From assembly GCA_020466095.1 (NCBI GenBank), contig CM035806.1, forward strand, positions 9,823,224 to 9,887,223: a stretch of 64,000 nucleotides of DNA, given 5' to 3'. Positions 23,281-35,069 of this stretch are shown here, piece after piece. The position numbers and the translations under genes were made by a program. This DNA is from Chlorops oryzae (taxonomy: Eukaryota; Arthropoda; Insecta; Diptera; Chloropidae). Within the stretch, counting starts at the first letter, position 1, and every line of letters begins with the position of its first letter. Under the pieces are notes generated by a model. That model ran no database searches. It was not told where the DNA came from and saw nothing but the letters and a program-made list of their open reading frames with translations.

Positions 23281-24500
23281 CACAACGAGTAAAATTAAGT
23301 TCACTCTTTGCTTTATATCTACCCTCAGTACGTAGTTGGCAGTTTCAAAAAATTTTGACAGTTAACTCATTCAAAATTCTGTGGAATATTTTGTTCAAAA
23401 ATTCGGAAAAATTTTTTTTTTTTTTTTTTTTGTCGCACGCAGTTTTTGGTAAGAATTTTTGTTAACATGACACTGCTAGCTTCCACTGTTAATTAACATT
23501 TGAATTTTGTAAGATTTTGAATGGCAAATGACATAAAAGAAATTTCGAAAACAGGTGTCAACATTTTGAAACGATCTATTGATGAAAATTTTCTATTAAT
23601 TTGATTTAATAAACTGCGTATTGAGGGATGAGCTGTGCACCGTTTTCCCCCAATAATCGAAGAACAAACTTATGTACAATTAAAAATATTATTGGGATAT
23701 CTTTATAAATACTGGAGGTACTGGAGGAGCAAAAATTTTGAAGAAGAGCCCAGCATTGAGACACTCTCTTGCACGCCACTGTATTTACAATGCCTTAATG
23801 CATATTTTAGCAGTCGTTAAAATGCTAACCACACTAGCTTTAATGCTCATTTAATATTCCTTACAAGCGAAATTCTTCGATTTTTTTTTGCGTCTTCTTC
23901 TCTTTTTCGCCTTTTCAGAGTGAATTGAAAAAATATAAATATATATTTAAAAAAAAAAATATATATAAATAAATAAAAAACATAAGTACAAAAATAAAAA
24001 AAACAAAAGGCAAAAAATTACCAAAAGGAAATTTTCAACTTTTGTTATTAGGAAATCAAGTCAACTATTAATGAAATAAAGTAGAAAAGAGAGATAGAGA
24101 GGGAGAGATAGGGAGAGAGAGAGAGAGAAAAAAAAAATGTAAATAAAATAAAAACAAAAAGAAAATAGATTAGCAAAGAAACACAATACCCTGATTATTT
24201 AAGCAAATATGTGCCAACGATCGCTGTGAAGCACGAGTGCGCCGTTTTTTGTTTTTAATTTCCCCAATTTTTTTGTTTTATGCGAAACAAATGCAAAGTT
24301 TGAGACTTAAATTGCCTTATCGAAATTCCTATAATTTGTTAGCTTTTTACGGCTGTGAGCGAATTTCATTTCTTGGAATTTCAATGGCCGAAAACTATTA
24401 AAAGATCTTCCTAAGGTTAAACACATCGGATCATTTATCTTGTTGTTTTTTTGAAAAAGAAATAATAAAACCAATATTCTTTTCGCGAATTGTGAGACGG
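23281..24500. other. non-coding spacer
   Basis: Long T run at 23410-23432, A-rich tract at 23935-24005 and a short GA stretch at 24089-24130. No gene is recognised. Confidence 0.4.
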
Positions 24501-24507
24501 GCATACA

Positions 24508-24513
24508 GAGAGA

Positions 24514-24570
<57 letters not shown>

Positions 24571-24633
24571 AGAGAGAGAGAAGGAGAGAGAGAGAGAGAG
24601 AGAGAAGAGAGAGAAGAGAGAGAGAGAGAGAAG

Positions 24634-24712
<79 letters not shown>

Positions 24713-24938
24713 GAGAGAGAGAGAGAGAGAGAGAAGAGAGAGAGATAGAGAGAGAGAAGAGAGAGAGAAAGAGATAGATAGATAGATAGATAGATAGAAG
24801 AGAGAGAGAGAGAGAGAGAGATAGATGAATAGATAGAGAGATAGATAAATAGAGAGAGAGAGAGAGAAGAGAAGAGAGAGAGAGAGGAGAGAGAGAGAAA
24901 TAGAGAGAGATAGAGATAGATGGAGAGAGAGAGAAAGT
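24508..24938 (+). repeat. (GA)n microsatellite with GATA block
   Basis: About 430 bp of GAGA with AGAAGAGA interruptions and a (GATA) run at 24773-24800. The long Ser/Leu and Arg/Glu frames across it are artefacts of the repeat. Confidence 0.95.
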
Positions 24939-24945
24939 ACTGACA

Positions 24946-26971
24946 TCTGTCACTTGTTTGCCTACCGATCGTTACCAATAAAAAATTTGGGAAAAAATAG
25001 AATCAGATGAAGTCTTTTGATCTGAGGAAATGTTCGTTGCGTCACAGCAGTAGTTATGTTATAATATCGGGGAATATCACGTCATTATGTTAGATTTTCT
25101 GTTTCGGGGAAAAGCGTCAATTATCTATTTACGTGAAGGCAAGCGATCGATGTGCCAAAAACTCTCACACCATCATTGAAAAGAGGCTGTCAACTTGATT
25201 AGTACTATTGAAGTACTATTATATTCCTCTTTAAAACTAGCAAATATTCATAAATAGGTATACAATGTAGATATGTATGTATTTGTTCGTATGTATATCA
25301 TAATCTTTTTTCTTAGATATAAATTAATAAATATTTATAAAAAAAAATATTTTTGAAGTTCCACGAGATTTTTTGATTGACTGACAAACCTTAATTTTGA
25401 AAAGCAATTCGACATTATTTTTATTTCATTTAATTTGTTTTTTTTTTGGATTTTTTGTCCGACCGTTGCCAGATTTTTTAGTGATTTGTAGGCCAAGAAC
25501 TGCTTACATTCATTGTACGAGTCATTTTGACATTTTATCCACAGCGGCCACATATGATTGACTTCGACTTCGATATGACTATGGCTTAATAATATTCATG
25601 TATGACTGCGACTGCCTAAGTAGCTTGTTGCCTGCCCCTTTCAATAGCCACTCGACAAAAACAAAAAAAAAAAAAAAAAAAAACAAATCTCTTAAATACT
25701 TGACGCGCGCGCGGCTTTTCTTAAAATTCATGAAACCAAAAAGCATAAAATCTATGAACTTATTGCACGCGTACGTACTTCAAATGATATTTTTGTTTAT
25801 TTTCATTATTATTTTGATTTTATTTGCTTTTCTGATGCCTGCTGACAGCTCGATTATTGAGGGGGGGAAATCTGTGAAACCACAAAAAAAAATTTTTTTT
25901 TTTTTAATATAAAAAATAAATAAGTATTTTAAAAAATAGTTTTTTTTTTTGTGAAAAAATTGTAAGAATAAACTGAAAATAGGAAAAGGAAACGACAATG
26001 AACTAAATTTTTCGCGCTCGACTTAAACGTTCGCCACGGCGTATGAGCAACATCAATATTTATTTATTTTAAGCTCAATTGGAATAGAGAAAAAAACCAA
26101 TAAGAAAACACAATAAAACAAGCAAAAAAAAAAAAAAAAAATAGAAAGAAAAATCAATTTTAAATTTGGTCTTAAATTTTCGCAAGAACTTATTCGTTAG
26201 CTCTTGGCAACAGTGGAAGTAACTAAAAAAAATTAGTACAAAAAAAAAAACAAATAAAATAAGGCCTAAAAAATCCAAGTAATAAAAATAAAAATAAAAT
26301 AAAAACAGTCAAAATAATCAAAATAAAAATGTTATGCTAACAATGGAAAATCTTTGGCAATGCCATTTATTAAAAAAAAAAAATGTTGTAACGGGTCATA
26401 CCCATGGTACAGTAAAGTCTCTAGTGTATACGTTTTTTTTTTTGCACAGAAACATACACATACATATCTGCATATTTATATTAAGTCGTTTAATTAATTC
26501 AATTTTTACTCTTGAATATTATTACAAACCAAAGAACAATGACAAAAACAAAAACAAAACAAAAACGACACAACAACAATAGCACAATAGCAATAAAAAA
26601 AACTTGGATGACTTGGGTTTTGGTTTTTGAGGTTTTTGTTAAGTTTTCCACTTACTTCCATTTGTCGGATACAAATAAAAAAAATAAATAAAAATAAAGT
26701 AAAAAAATAAATAAATTGCGATAAAATGTAAGCAACAACACACATGGTATTATGTGGCATTATTTATTTTCTTCGATTTCAATGAAGAATCCAAAATAAT
26801 TTATAGGTTTCTAATGTTTTCCATGAAATCCGAACGCATTTTGGCAATACAAACGCGAATCTGCACAAATTACTCGGAAGATATAAATAATTGTTTGGTA
26901 GATACTTATAGCCAAGATACAAGATTCGAAGAAAATTATTTCGAATCGCAAATTTTCGGATGCTCTAAACA
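24946..26971. other. non-coding, AT-rich
   Basis: Many poly-A/T tracts, for example 25661-25683, 25886-25905 and 26118-26140. No ORF with recognisable content. A TTGCCAGATTTTTTAG motif at 25466 resembles the end of the element at 26972. Confidence 0.4.
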
Positions 26972-27189
26972 CTGTTGCCAGATTTTTAGGGGAATATTCT
27001 CCTGAGTGTCTTAAAAGAAGGCCCAAATTCGCTAAAATTCTATTTTGAAATCTTCTTAAAAAAAAAAAAAAAAAACTCGATTCCATAAGGTCCCATAAAA
27101 TTCTCCTTGACCACTTTTCTGCCCGAAGACTCCATTAAAGATCATGAAAGTCTTTTAAATTAGGAGAGATTCCCCTAAACCGGCAACAG
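26972..27189. mobile_element. MITE with CTGTTGCCAG ends
   Basis: The left CTGTTGCCAGATTTTTAGGG and right CCCCTAAACCGGCAACAG are inverted ends, followed internally by matching GGAATATTCTCC and GGAGAGATTCC. No target duplication is visible. Confidence 0.6.
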
Positions 27190-27578
27190 GGACTATAAAA
27201 TACGTTGACATTGATAGGTATCGACGAAATTTTTTTTTTTTTTTTTTATTTTATATTTTATTTTATTTTATTATCTGTTCCTTTTGAAAAGTAAAGTTCT
27301 TTTAGAATGACTTCGAATGCGAGGTCTTCTGTCAAATTCCTCTCAAGTTGGTCAAGTTTTTCAGACTAATTGAGTGTTTTGCACACATTCTTTTTGCCTA
27401 GCCCTTTAACCTGCAAATTTTATATACATAGTACTGCCATTTACGAAGTTTTGTCCCTCAGACGTTAAAGGGTTGACCCTGTATAAAGCCATCTCGTAAC
27501 CCTTTATCACATATGAATCCATTTGTCATTGTCTTGAAAAAGTAATCTTTTTGTCGCGTCCTTAGATATACATACATA

Positions 27579-27885
27579 CAGTAGTTTCGCTATATAAGAA
27601 ACTCGTATATAAGAAAAACCCGCCTTTAAGAAATTGTTTACCAAAACCAAAACTCTTTTTGTACCTATGGAAAAAATTTTTATTTAAGAAACTTGGTTTT
27701 TATCAAAAATTTAACAACCCTATTTTCAAATATCGGTAGTTTATATAAGAAAAAATTTGCCCAACGGTTTTTTTTTTTTTGTAAGAAAGAATTTTCTTAT
27801 AAACGGGTTCTTATATAAGAAAAAAACCGGATATAAGAATGAAATTTCTTGGCAAAATCGACTTTCTTATATAGCGAAACTACTG
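27579..27885. mobile_element. pogo/Tigger-like MITE with long perfect TIRs
   Basis: CAGTAGTTTCGCTATATAAG at the left and its exact inverse complement at the right continue for several more bases. TA flanks are at 27577-27578 and 27886-27887. TA targets with CAGT ends fit the pogo/Tigger branch of Tc1/mariner. The body repeats TATAAGAAA several times. Non-coding. Confidence 0.88.
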
Positions 27886-27887
27886 TA

Positions 27888-28715
27888 TGTACATACATTG
27901 TACATATCAGTTTTGCCGTTTTGTGTACTATAGTACGCATTGCGTACTTTTTCAATCACCTGAGTACTTTTTATGTACCAAATTATTATTGGTCGATTTG
28001 CGTACTATTTCGATCAACTCCGCATTAGAGTTGCAGGACTATCGATTTTTCTTTGATTGTTAACGGTTAAATTTAGAAACTGGGCGAACGATCAGCTCGA
28101 TTCTGAATATTCCCGGGGAATTTACTTTTCTCGAGAGTAAACTTCATCTTATTTAAATATGTGGGAAGAAAATTAATAGGGAATGGGTATTTGACCCATA
28201 CTCATAATTTTTCTTACCCTATCGATTTAAAAAAGGAGAATTTTAGTCTCGAGAAATGTAAATTCCCCGGCAAATCGTTCTCCGGAAATATTCATAATTG
28301 GCCTGTATTTCTTGCATTCCTCTTTATTTCTCTTTATGATTTTTCACTGATGTTTTATGTTGCTCGTTAAACCGAGTGCAGAAAAAAAAATTTATGCCAT
28401 TTTCCTCGTTATATAAAGTATTCAATAGAAAGAGTTTGAATGCTCGTGAAATGCGAGCCTCGCTAAATCGAATGCTCGTTAAATTATTTTAATAAGTTTA
28501 TACCCAAAACTAGTCTTTTAGTCTAGTCTTTGACTACAAAAAAAAAAATTCATCTTGTATAAATATATTACCATGATGAAAAAATTACGTTAGTTTTTGT
28601 GATTTTTCTTTACAAAAAAAAATATATATGTGTGCGTACTTTTTCTATAAAAAAGGTCCGTTTTGTGTACTTTTTGATCAGTTTTTTTTGGCAACACTGG
28701 TACATATACAATGTA
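27888..28715. other. non-coding spacer
   Basis: AT-rich sequence. A short GTACTTTTT-type repetition occurs around 27930-28010 and again near 28635-28675. No gene. Confidence 0.35.
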
Positions 28716-28877
28716 CTATCTCTTAAGCGGACACCTGCGGGACCGAAAAATATGTCCGTTTAAAAGAGTTGTCCGTTTTAGAGGAAACTATTTGAGAAGC
28801 ACGAACACTAGAGCATTCCCAAAAATTGTTGGTTTAAGATTAGTGTCCGCTTAAGAGGAGTGTCCGCAAGGCGAGAG
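28716..28877. mobile_element. pogo-like MITE, GCGGACAC type
   Basis: CTATCTCTTAAGCGGACAC at the left and GTGTCCGCAAGGCGAGAG at the right are imperfect inverted ends. TA flanks are at 28714-28715 and 28878-28879. Internal copies of GTCCGTTTAA and GTCCGCTTAAGAGG repeat the terminal motif. Confidence 0.7.
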
Positions 28878-29051
28878 TACGCTGTTTTTCGATTTCCATT
28901 CGAATCTGATAAATATAAAATCCCCCTTCGGCTGCAAAACAATATAAATTTTTACTACATTTTTGAATTTTGGACTTCAAACTACCAACGCAAGTGTCAC
29001 GTCTGTATGGAAGATTTGACCCTAATACAATAAATACGACATATTGTTTTG

Positions 29052-30110
29052 CACGTATATAGATATAATGCAGTAATTTAAAAAGCCACTTATTGCAGAC
29101 AATGTCCCCTTTATTTGCAGTTAAGGGTAATAGAATTTTTACTCGAAAAAAATTCATTCCTTTTATAGCACTATAATGCAGTAAAAGGTTAAAAAAGCCA
29201 CTTATTGCGAGACAATTTCCCGCCTTTTATTTGCAGTTAAGGGTTAATAGAACCATTTACTCGAAAAAAAATCATTCCCAGTTGTTTAATATACTTATAA
29301 TGCAGTAAAGGGTTAACAAAGCCACTTGTTGCGAGACAATTTCCCGCCTTTTATTTGCAGTTAAGGGTTAATAGAACCATTTACTCACAAAAAAAAATCA
29401 TTCCCAGTTGTTTAATATACTTATAATGCAGTAAAGGGTTAACAAAGCCACTTGTTGCGAGACAATTTCCCGCCTTTTATTTGCAGTTAAGGGTTAATAG
29501 AATTATTTACTCCGAAAAAAATCATTCCCAGTTGTTTAATATACTTATAATGCAGTAAAGGGTTAACAAAGCCACTTGTTGCGAGACAATTTCCCGCCTT
29601 TTATTTGCAGTTAAGGGTTAATAGAATTATTTACTCCGAAAAAAATCATTCCCAGTTGCTTAATATACTTATAATGCAGTAAAGGGTTAACAAAGCCACT
29701 TGTTGCGAGACAATTTCCCGCCTTTTATTTGCAGTTAAGGGTTAATAGAATTATTTACTCCGAAAAAAATCATTCCCAGTTGTTTAATATACTTATAATG
29801 CAGTAAAGGGTTAACAAAGCCACTTGTTGCGAGACAATTTCCTGCCTTTTATTTGCAGTTAAGGGTTAATAGAACCATTTACTCGAAAAAAAAATCATTC
29901 CCAGTTTAATATACTTATAATGCAGTAAAGGGTTAACAAATCCACTTATTGCGAGACAATTTTGCACCTTTTATTTGCAGTTAAAGGTTAATAGAACCAC
30001 TTCTCCTGAACAAGTTTCTTTTGCAGCTATTTAATATATAATGCAGTTAAGGGTTAAAAGAAAGCCTTTTCTGACTTCTATGGTTTTAATTTTAATCAAT
30101 TTGTTTTGTC
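29052..30110 (+). repeat. tandem array of ~124-bp units
   Basis: TATAATGCAG recurs at 29064, 29172, 29296, 29422, 29546, 29670, 29794, 29916 and 30037, a 121-126 bp period in the central units. Central units are almost identical and the edge units are degenerate, which is typical of unequal exchange. Each unit is itself a dimer of ~62-bp monomers. Each monomer starts GCAGT(T)AAGGGTTAA and continues with a CCA-TT-CGA pattern. The monomer resembles the end of the TTAA-flanked element at 34757-34942. There are no unique spacers, so it is not a CRISPR array. Confidence 0.93.
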
Positions 30111-31839
30111 TTATTGCAGTTAAAACGTCCACAAAACAAAACAAAACAAAACAAAACAAAAAAAAAAAAAAAAAGATTTCTTTCAATGAAAGTCATCTTA
30201 ACCAATCAACCAAAATACAAAAGCCATCATCGAACATCGAACTTTCAACACTCAACATTCAACACTCAACATTCAACAAACAGCAACATTCCAAAATTCA
30301 ACAAAGTTTCCATTCAAAAAGTCACAGCAAGCAAAACCAATAATAACTGCAACCTCCCGGTGATATATTACCTTTAATGTTGACATTTAAATTTTAAATG
30401 CGATGCGCCCGATGTCTGAGAAGAGCCTGAAAAAGCCTTTTTCCGCAAAACTCTAAAGGGCACATCCATAAACACATCTTGCTAAGATTGCCAGTTACGA
30501 TGAGGCGACCACATTCATCGAAAGAAAAATAACGATCAACCGATCAGCGATCATCAACTGTTGGAAACCAGCACAAACAGCAAAACCGAAACAATAAAAA
30601 AAATTCAACAAAAAAAAAGGGAATTTTTTTTTCGTCATTTTAATTGAAAAACGGATAAAAAATCAAACCTGCAAACCGCAAACGATGTCGCTTCAGCAGA
30701 GACTGTGGCTTTTGTTCCAGCTGGCGCTGTTATGGACGTTTCTATCACCGTTAACTGCTTAGTGAGAGCCCTAGCTAAGCGATAGCGAATTGCGAAATTC
30801 TATGTTCCCCAAATATCGATAAGATCGTTACATCAAAAAACAAAACAAAAGCAAAAACAAAAACAAAAACGTAGCGAATTCAAATAGAACGAAAACTTCA
30901 AACTGTGGATATTCACAAGCATCGAAGCAACAAGTTGTTGTTTTTGTTGTTGTGTTCACGAACCTACACATACATAGATCGTTTCTGAATTGCGATCAAT
31001 CTTGCTCGGAAGAAGTGAATTCTCATTTTTTTTGAGATTAGGCAAGCGGAAACGTCGATTATTTGCTCTTAAAAACTACTTTAAGAAAGAGAGGTAGAGC
31101 GGTGAGAGAGAAGAGAGAGCGAGAGAGAGAGAGAAAGGAAAATTTCTTATTGAAATTCAAGAAAATATTTCCATACCGAAAAACACAATCGAAAATATTA
31201 ATACATCGATTAAAAATGGGCAATTAACTTAACTAAGAGAAAACAAAAGAAAAACTAAGAACCGAGAAATTTCTGCAGGACCTTACCCGTCCGATGAAAT
31301 CTGATAAATTGATCTCAAATCAATCTGATTGCATTTTCTGTATACGAAAATTAATGATTATAAGGAAAGAATCTACGAAGAGGCTTTTAAAAAAAGGTAG
31401 GTAAGTACAAAATTTCCATATAACATAAAAAAAAAAAAATATGACGGAATGATTTTTTACATTTTTTTTTTTTTTTTTTTTTTTTGGAAAATCAGCTGAT
31501 TGTGGAAAGGAAAGTTGCATTTTTACTCGCTAGAGATGGCGATATGCTCGATAAGTGCAAGAATACTGAATACAACCATGTTCATCAAAACCTAATTAAT
31601 AGCTAATGTGTCATTACCGTTGCATTATCTCACACCTATTTGTATGGGTTATGACAACTTAATCGCTTCATTAGCGCGATAATGAGAAAATCCGTTTATT
31701 AACCAGTGTGGAATTAAATAGAATTACTTATGCAAGAACATGCACAAAATCCGATTCTGTAATACGAACACATCGTGTAAAGTCGTGCGTGTTTCGTGTC
31801 ACGAAAAATAAAACGATACGCGCTCATCTCCACTTCGAG
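30111..31839 (+). other. A-rich non-coding region, candidate 5' leader or promoter DNA
   Basis: CAAAA, CAACA and GAGA runs (30120-30175, 30835-30870, 31090-31135) give the texture of fly untranslated leaders. A good donor-like GGTAGGTAAGTAC lies at about 31396-31408. If the acceptor at 49163 needs an upstream untranslated exon, this is one candidate location. That is inference without transcript support. Confidence 0.3.
30685..30762 (+). CDS. 25-codon ORF resembling a bare signal peptide
   Basis: ATG at 30685 in a favourable context (CAAACGATG). It encodes a short basic start, the hydrophobic core LWLLFQLALLWTFL, and a small-residue end SPLTA before TAG at 30760-30762. This has the classic n-h-c layout of a secretory signal with cleavage after LTA. 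No mature protein follows in frame. A GTGAGA donor-like sequence overlaps the stop (exon end CTTA), so it could instead be a first coding exon in phase 2. That phase does not match the exon at 57599. It may be an upstream ORF, an orphan signal exon or chance. No homolog is recognised. Confidence 0.3.
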   Translation: MSLQQRLWLLFQLALLWTFLSPLTA

Positions 31840-31978
31840 CAGTGGCGGATTAACTTACAGGCAAACGGATCCTAAGTACCGTCGATATCGAAGTATCGTC
31901 GAAATATCTAAAAATATGTTTCGTGTTAATTCGCATAATTTACGGTCCAGGCCTCATGACAACTTTAATCCGCCACTG
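31840..31978. mobile_element. hAT-like MITE with CAGTGGCGGATTAA ends
   Basis: CAGTGGCGGATTAA at the left and TTAATCCGCCACTG at the right are good inverted ends of a form common in hAT elements. The flanking 8-mers have decayed and do not match well. 139 bp, non-coding. Confidence 0.75.
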
Positions 31979-31984
31979 GCTTAA

Positions 31985-32655
31985 GGATAACATCGATAAT
32001 TATTTGCCAGTAATAACCGAACACCTTTCATAAGATTGCAATTGCCTTTTTGAACTCCATCTTCTTTTTCCGGAAGATATTCCATTGGATGTTTATTTTT
32101 TTGTCTTTTATTTTATTATATTTTTTTTTTTTTTTTTTTTGTAAGCGTTCATTTAAACTCCCATAGTCCGAAGAAGAAAACATTAAGTTTACATAGGAGA
32201 ATGCGTTTGGGAACTCCATTTCAAAGCTTTCTTCAGCCTAGCTAAGCATTATTATTTCCGTTATATATTTACCTTTTATTTAGTCCAATCGGTGGAAATA
32301 TTCGCAATTTTGGCGAAGGTATTCTCGCTGGTTCTATTTTGACGCCTGCAACCAAGTGCAAACGTGATTCTAAATGAACACTTATTTTCGACCATGTTTA
32401 ACAAGATCATCATTAATATACTTATAAAAAATATTTTAAAAAATTAATAAAAATTCCAATTCAAAAAAATGAACTCCTGGGAATTTCCTGTATAAAATAT
32501 ATAGGTCGAAAATTCGACCGCTATATCTCCCAGCCATTTAAAAAAAAAAAAATCGTAAAATTTTGAAAGCGAAAAATCATTTTATATTGCCCTTATAAAA
32601 GGCCACTTTTTGTTTGGTCTTCTCAAACTGGTGTCCGTTTGAACATATGCCCGTA
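31985..32655. other. non-coding spacer
   Basis: AT-rich with T-runs at 32120-32142. Nothing recognised. Confidence 0.35.
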
Positions 32656-32659
32656 CAAA

Positions 32660-32768
32660 TTGTCAATAGGAGAATGCAATGGCACGGGCACAGTTGGTCA
32701 CTAGTATGACTGATGACGGAGGAACTAGTGACATATTGAATCAGTCTCTAATGACACTTGCTGCAGGG
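32660..32768. mobile_element. fragment related to the CCCTGCAGG element
   Basis: Ends GACACTTGCTGCAGGG beside TA, matching the terminus of 37418-37788. It carries the same GTCACTAG/CTAGTGAC palindromic style internally. The left end is not found. Confidence 0.45.
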
Positions 32769-32801
32769 TAGATTCAAAATTGACTAAATATGTGCTTAAT
32801 A

Positions 32802-33078
32802 CAGTGGAACTTCCCTAACTTGAATTTATAATGAGTACCTACCTAAAATTTTCTTTTATTATTTTTTTTTTATTATTACTTATTATTTTTATTGTTATTA
32901 TTTTTTTTTATTATTACTTATTATTATTATTTTTTTAAAATATTTCAAGCTACCAAAGTTGTGGGACAAGTTGCGTTCAGAGAGCGATAAAATTCGATAA
33001 AATTCTTTAACTACAGGTGCCCCATAAGTCGAGCGAATTCTTTGGATAAAAGTAACTCAAGCTATGGGAATTTAATAT
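32802..33078. mobile_element. possible pogo/Tigger-like MITE
   Basis: Starts CAGTGGAACTTCCCTAACTT after TA (32800-32801), closely resembling the left end of 40565-40700. A degraded inverted partner, AACTCAAGCTATGGGAA, lies near 33055-33075. The right boundary is approximate. Confidence 0.5.
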
Positions 33079-33079
33079 C

Positions 33080-34756
33080 GCATAGCGGTATTTAAATTTA
33101 ATTATGATGAAGCCGTCGCGTCGCGTTCCTTCAGGAAGTAAATGAAATCATTAATTTTACGCTTTCATTTAGCCATAAAGTTTCTTTTATCTCTGATCTG
33201 CACATCTAAAAGCCTTTTGAACTTTTAACATGTATATTTGCTTTAAATTATCGCCTTTCATTTTTATGTGAAAAAAAAAAAAAAATGAAACCCAAGTACC
33301 ATTCAATATTTACTAAATGAATCATAATTCTTTCGTCAAAATGAGGGGAAAAAATGATTTTTTTTTTTTTTTTGTTTTTTAAAGCCTCTTCAGTTCCACG
33401 AAATCAATCATTTGTAGTCTAATCTCCGCTCAGAAATTCCTCGCTGACGAATATCAAATTCAATTAAATGAGTAATTCCATCACAAAACAAGTACAAGCG
33501 CACTCGCCGTCGCATTCGCTGGCAAGCTTCGAACCATATAGTAGGTACTATATGCTTCGAACATTCGAACTTGGCAAATATTCGCCTTTATGCATCTGAC
33601 AGCAATTCAGTTAAGTCGCAACGAGGATCAAAACGAGGATCAATCGTATTAATTTCGTATGAAGAAAAAATATAAAAAAAAAAAAAATAAAAATAAAGAA
33701 AAAAATTTTATATGTATAAATAAAAAAAGAGATACAATAAAAAGATAAGAAAACAGTCGGATTCGAACAATTCGAAAAATTACTAAAATTGGCGTTAAGC
33801 GCCAGCAACAATTCGCGAATCATTAAAATTTCGCCGAAAGCTAAAAAATCGTCTGCAGAAAGCGAGGGTGGCAGGAAGTTTCGATTTTTGTTCTTTCTCT
33901 TTTGACGTACAAATAAAAATAATAAAAAGCAGAGAACACTGTTCGTCGAGTGCTTTAAATAAATTAATTTACAATAACAACAGAAAAGGAATAAGAAAAA
34001 TGCTTACGTTCTTCCAATCATAAAGTCATTGCCGCACTTTGGCGCCAATCAGAGTACGTGTTGAGTTGGTAGAGAGAGAAGAGAGAGAGAAGAGAGAGAG
34101 AGAGAGAGCGAGAGAGAGTAGCCAGATTTGGACAGGACAGATTTGGATGCAGAATTTCCGACGATTTTTTGGTAGCCTTACAAGCCTCTAATTTCCAATT
34201 CCCGACAATCTTGTGGGTGTAACTCGCCGCTTACTGTTGTTCTCTTTCTTCTTTCTTTTTTTTTTTACTGTTTTCGTTTTGGATTTTTATTATTATTTTT
34301 TTTTTTCATCTTTCCTGATTACGGCCCGCCGTGTTTGCAATCATTGCCTTTTATGAGTTCCCAATAATTACGCTCAAAATTAATTGTATGCGTTCCCCAA
34401 TGAGCAAAAATAAACAGGAGTAAAGCTATAATTGGAAATACCCTAATTTCTTTCGAAAAAAAAAAAAAAAATTAAATCAAATAAAATTTAAAAAAAAAAA
34501 TAGAAATTCTGACAAAAATAACGTCATTGGAATTACCTTAATTTGTTAACAATACCTTTAAAGCGGGTTTATTGTATATGAAAATTTTATGCATATTTGG
34601 CAAACTCGGACATGATCTGCGAGAGCACTCGACAATGAAATTGTGTTCAATGAGATTGAAATGCTGCCTGAGAGCTGCCAGCCATATCGTCAGACTGTTC
34701 TGATATCTCCAATGTTTACGATGGCGAAATTCATTTTCTGTTCTGTTGGCTTTTAA
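33080..34756. other. non-coding, AT-rich
   Basis: Poly-A/T tracts plus a short GA microsatellite at 34071-34120. No exon is recognised. Confidence 0.4.
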
Positions 34757-34942
34757 CCCTCTATTGCATACGGCCCCATATATGGAATCTGACAAAAAAA
34801 AAAAAGAAAATAATTTAACAATTAGAGCGAAAACATTTTTTTTCTCGCTTTTTTGATGTATCATGCAGAAAAAGGGCTAATAAAACCATTTATAGCGAAA
34901 AATGTTGTTCTATTTTGATTTCATATATCAAGCAGTTATGGG
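34757..34942. mobile_element. TTAA-flanked MITE-like element
   Basis: TTAA at 34753-34756 and 34943-34946 flank a segment starting CCCTCTATTGCATA and ending AAGCAGTTATGGG. An internal motif, ATGCAGAAAAAGGGCTAA (34864-34881), repeats the end. From there to the right end it aligns with the monomer of the 29052-30110 array. Confidence 0.55.
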
Positions 34943-35069
34943 TTAAAATTTATCGATTTTCCATTTTCAAGTACGATAAGAAAAGGCCTCCCAGGTCTCA
35001 GGTCAATAAGGAAATTTGAAATTACATAAGATGATCTCTCATTTTTTTTTTTTTTTAATTTTATCACTA

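Noticed and set aside
24307..24978. 223-codon and overlapping Ser/Leu or Arg/Glu frames
   Set aside because: All arise from the GA microsatellite, which is open in several frames on both strands.
27413..27500. Second TTAA MITE suggested by CCCTTTAACCTG and GACGTTAAAGGG
   Set aside because: Only about 12 bp of inverted similarity with no consistent flanking target.
29052..30110. Regularly spaced repeats considered as a CRISPR array
   Set aside because: The entire 124-bp unit repeats with no unique spacers and the genome is eukaryotic.
31840..31986. 8-bp target duplication for the CAGTGGCGG MITE
   Set aside because: The flanking 8-mers ACTTCGAG and GCTTAAGG match at only half their positions.
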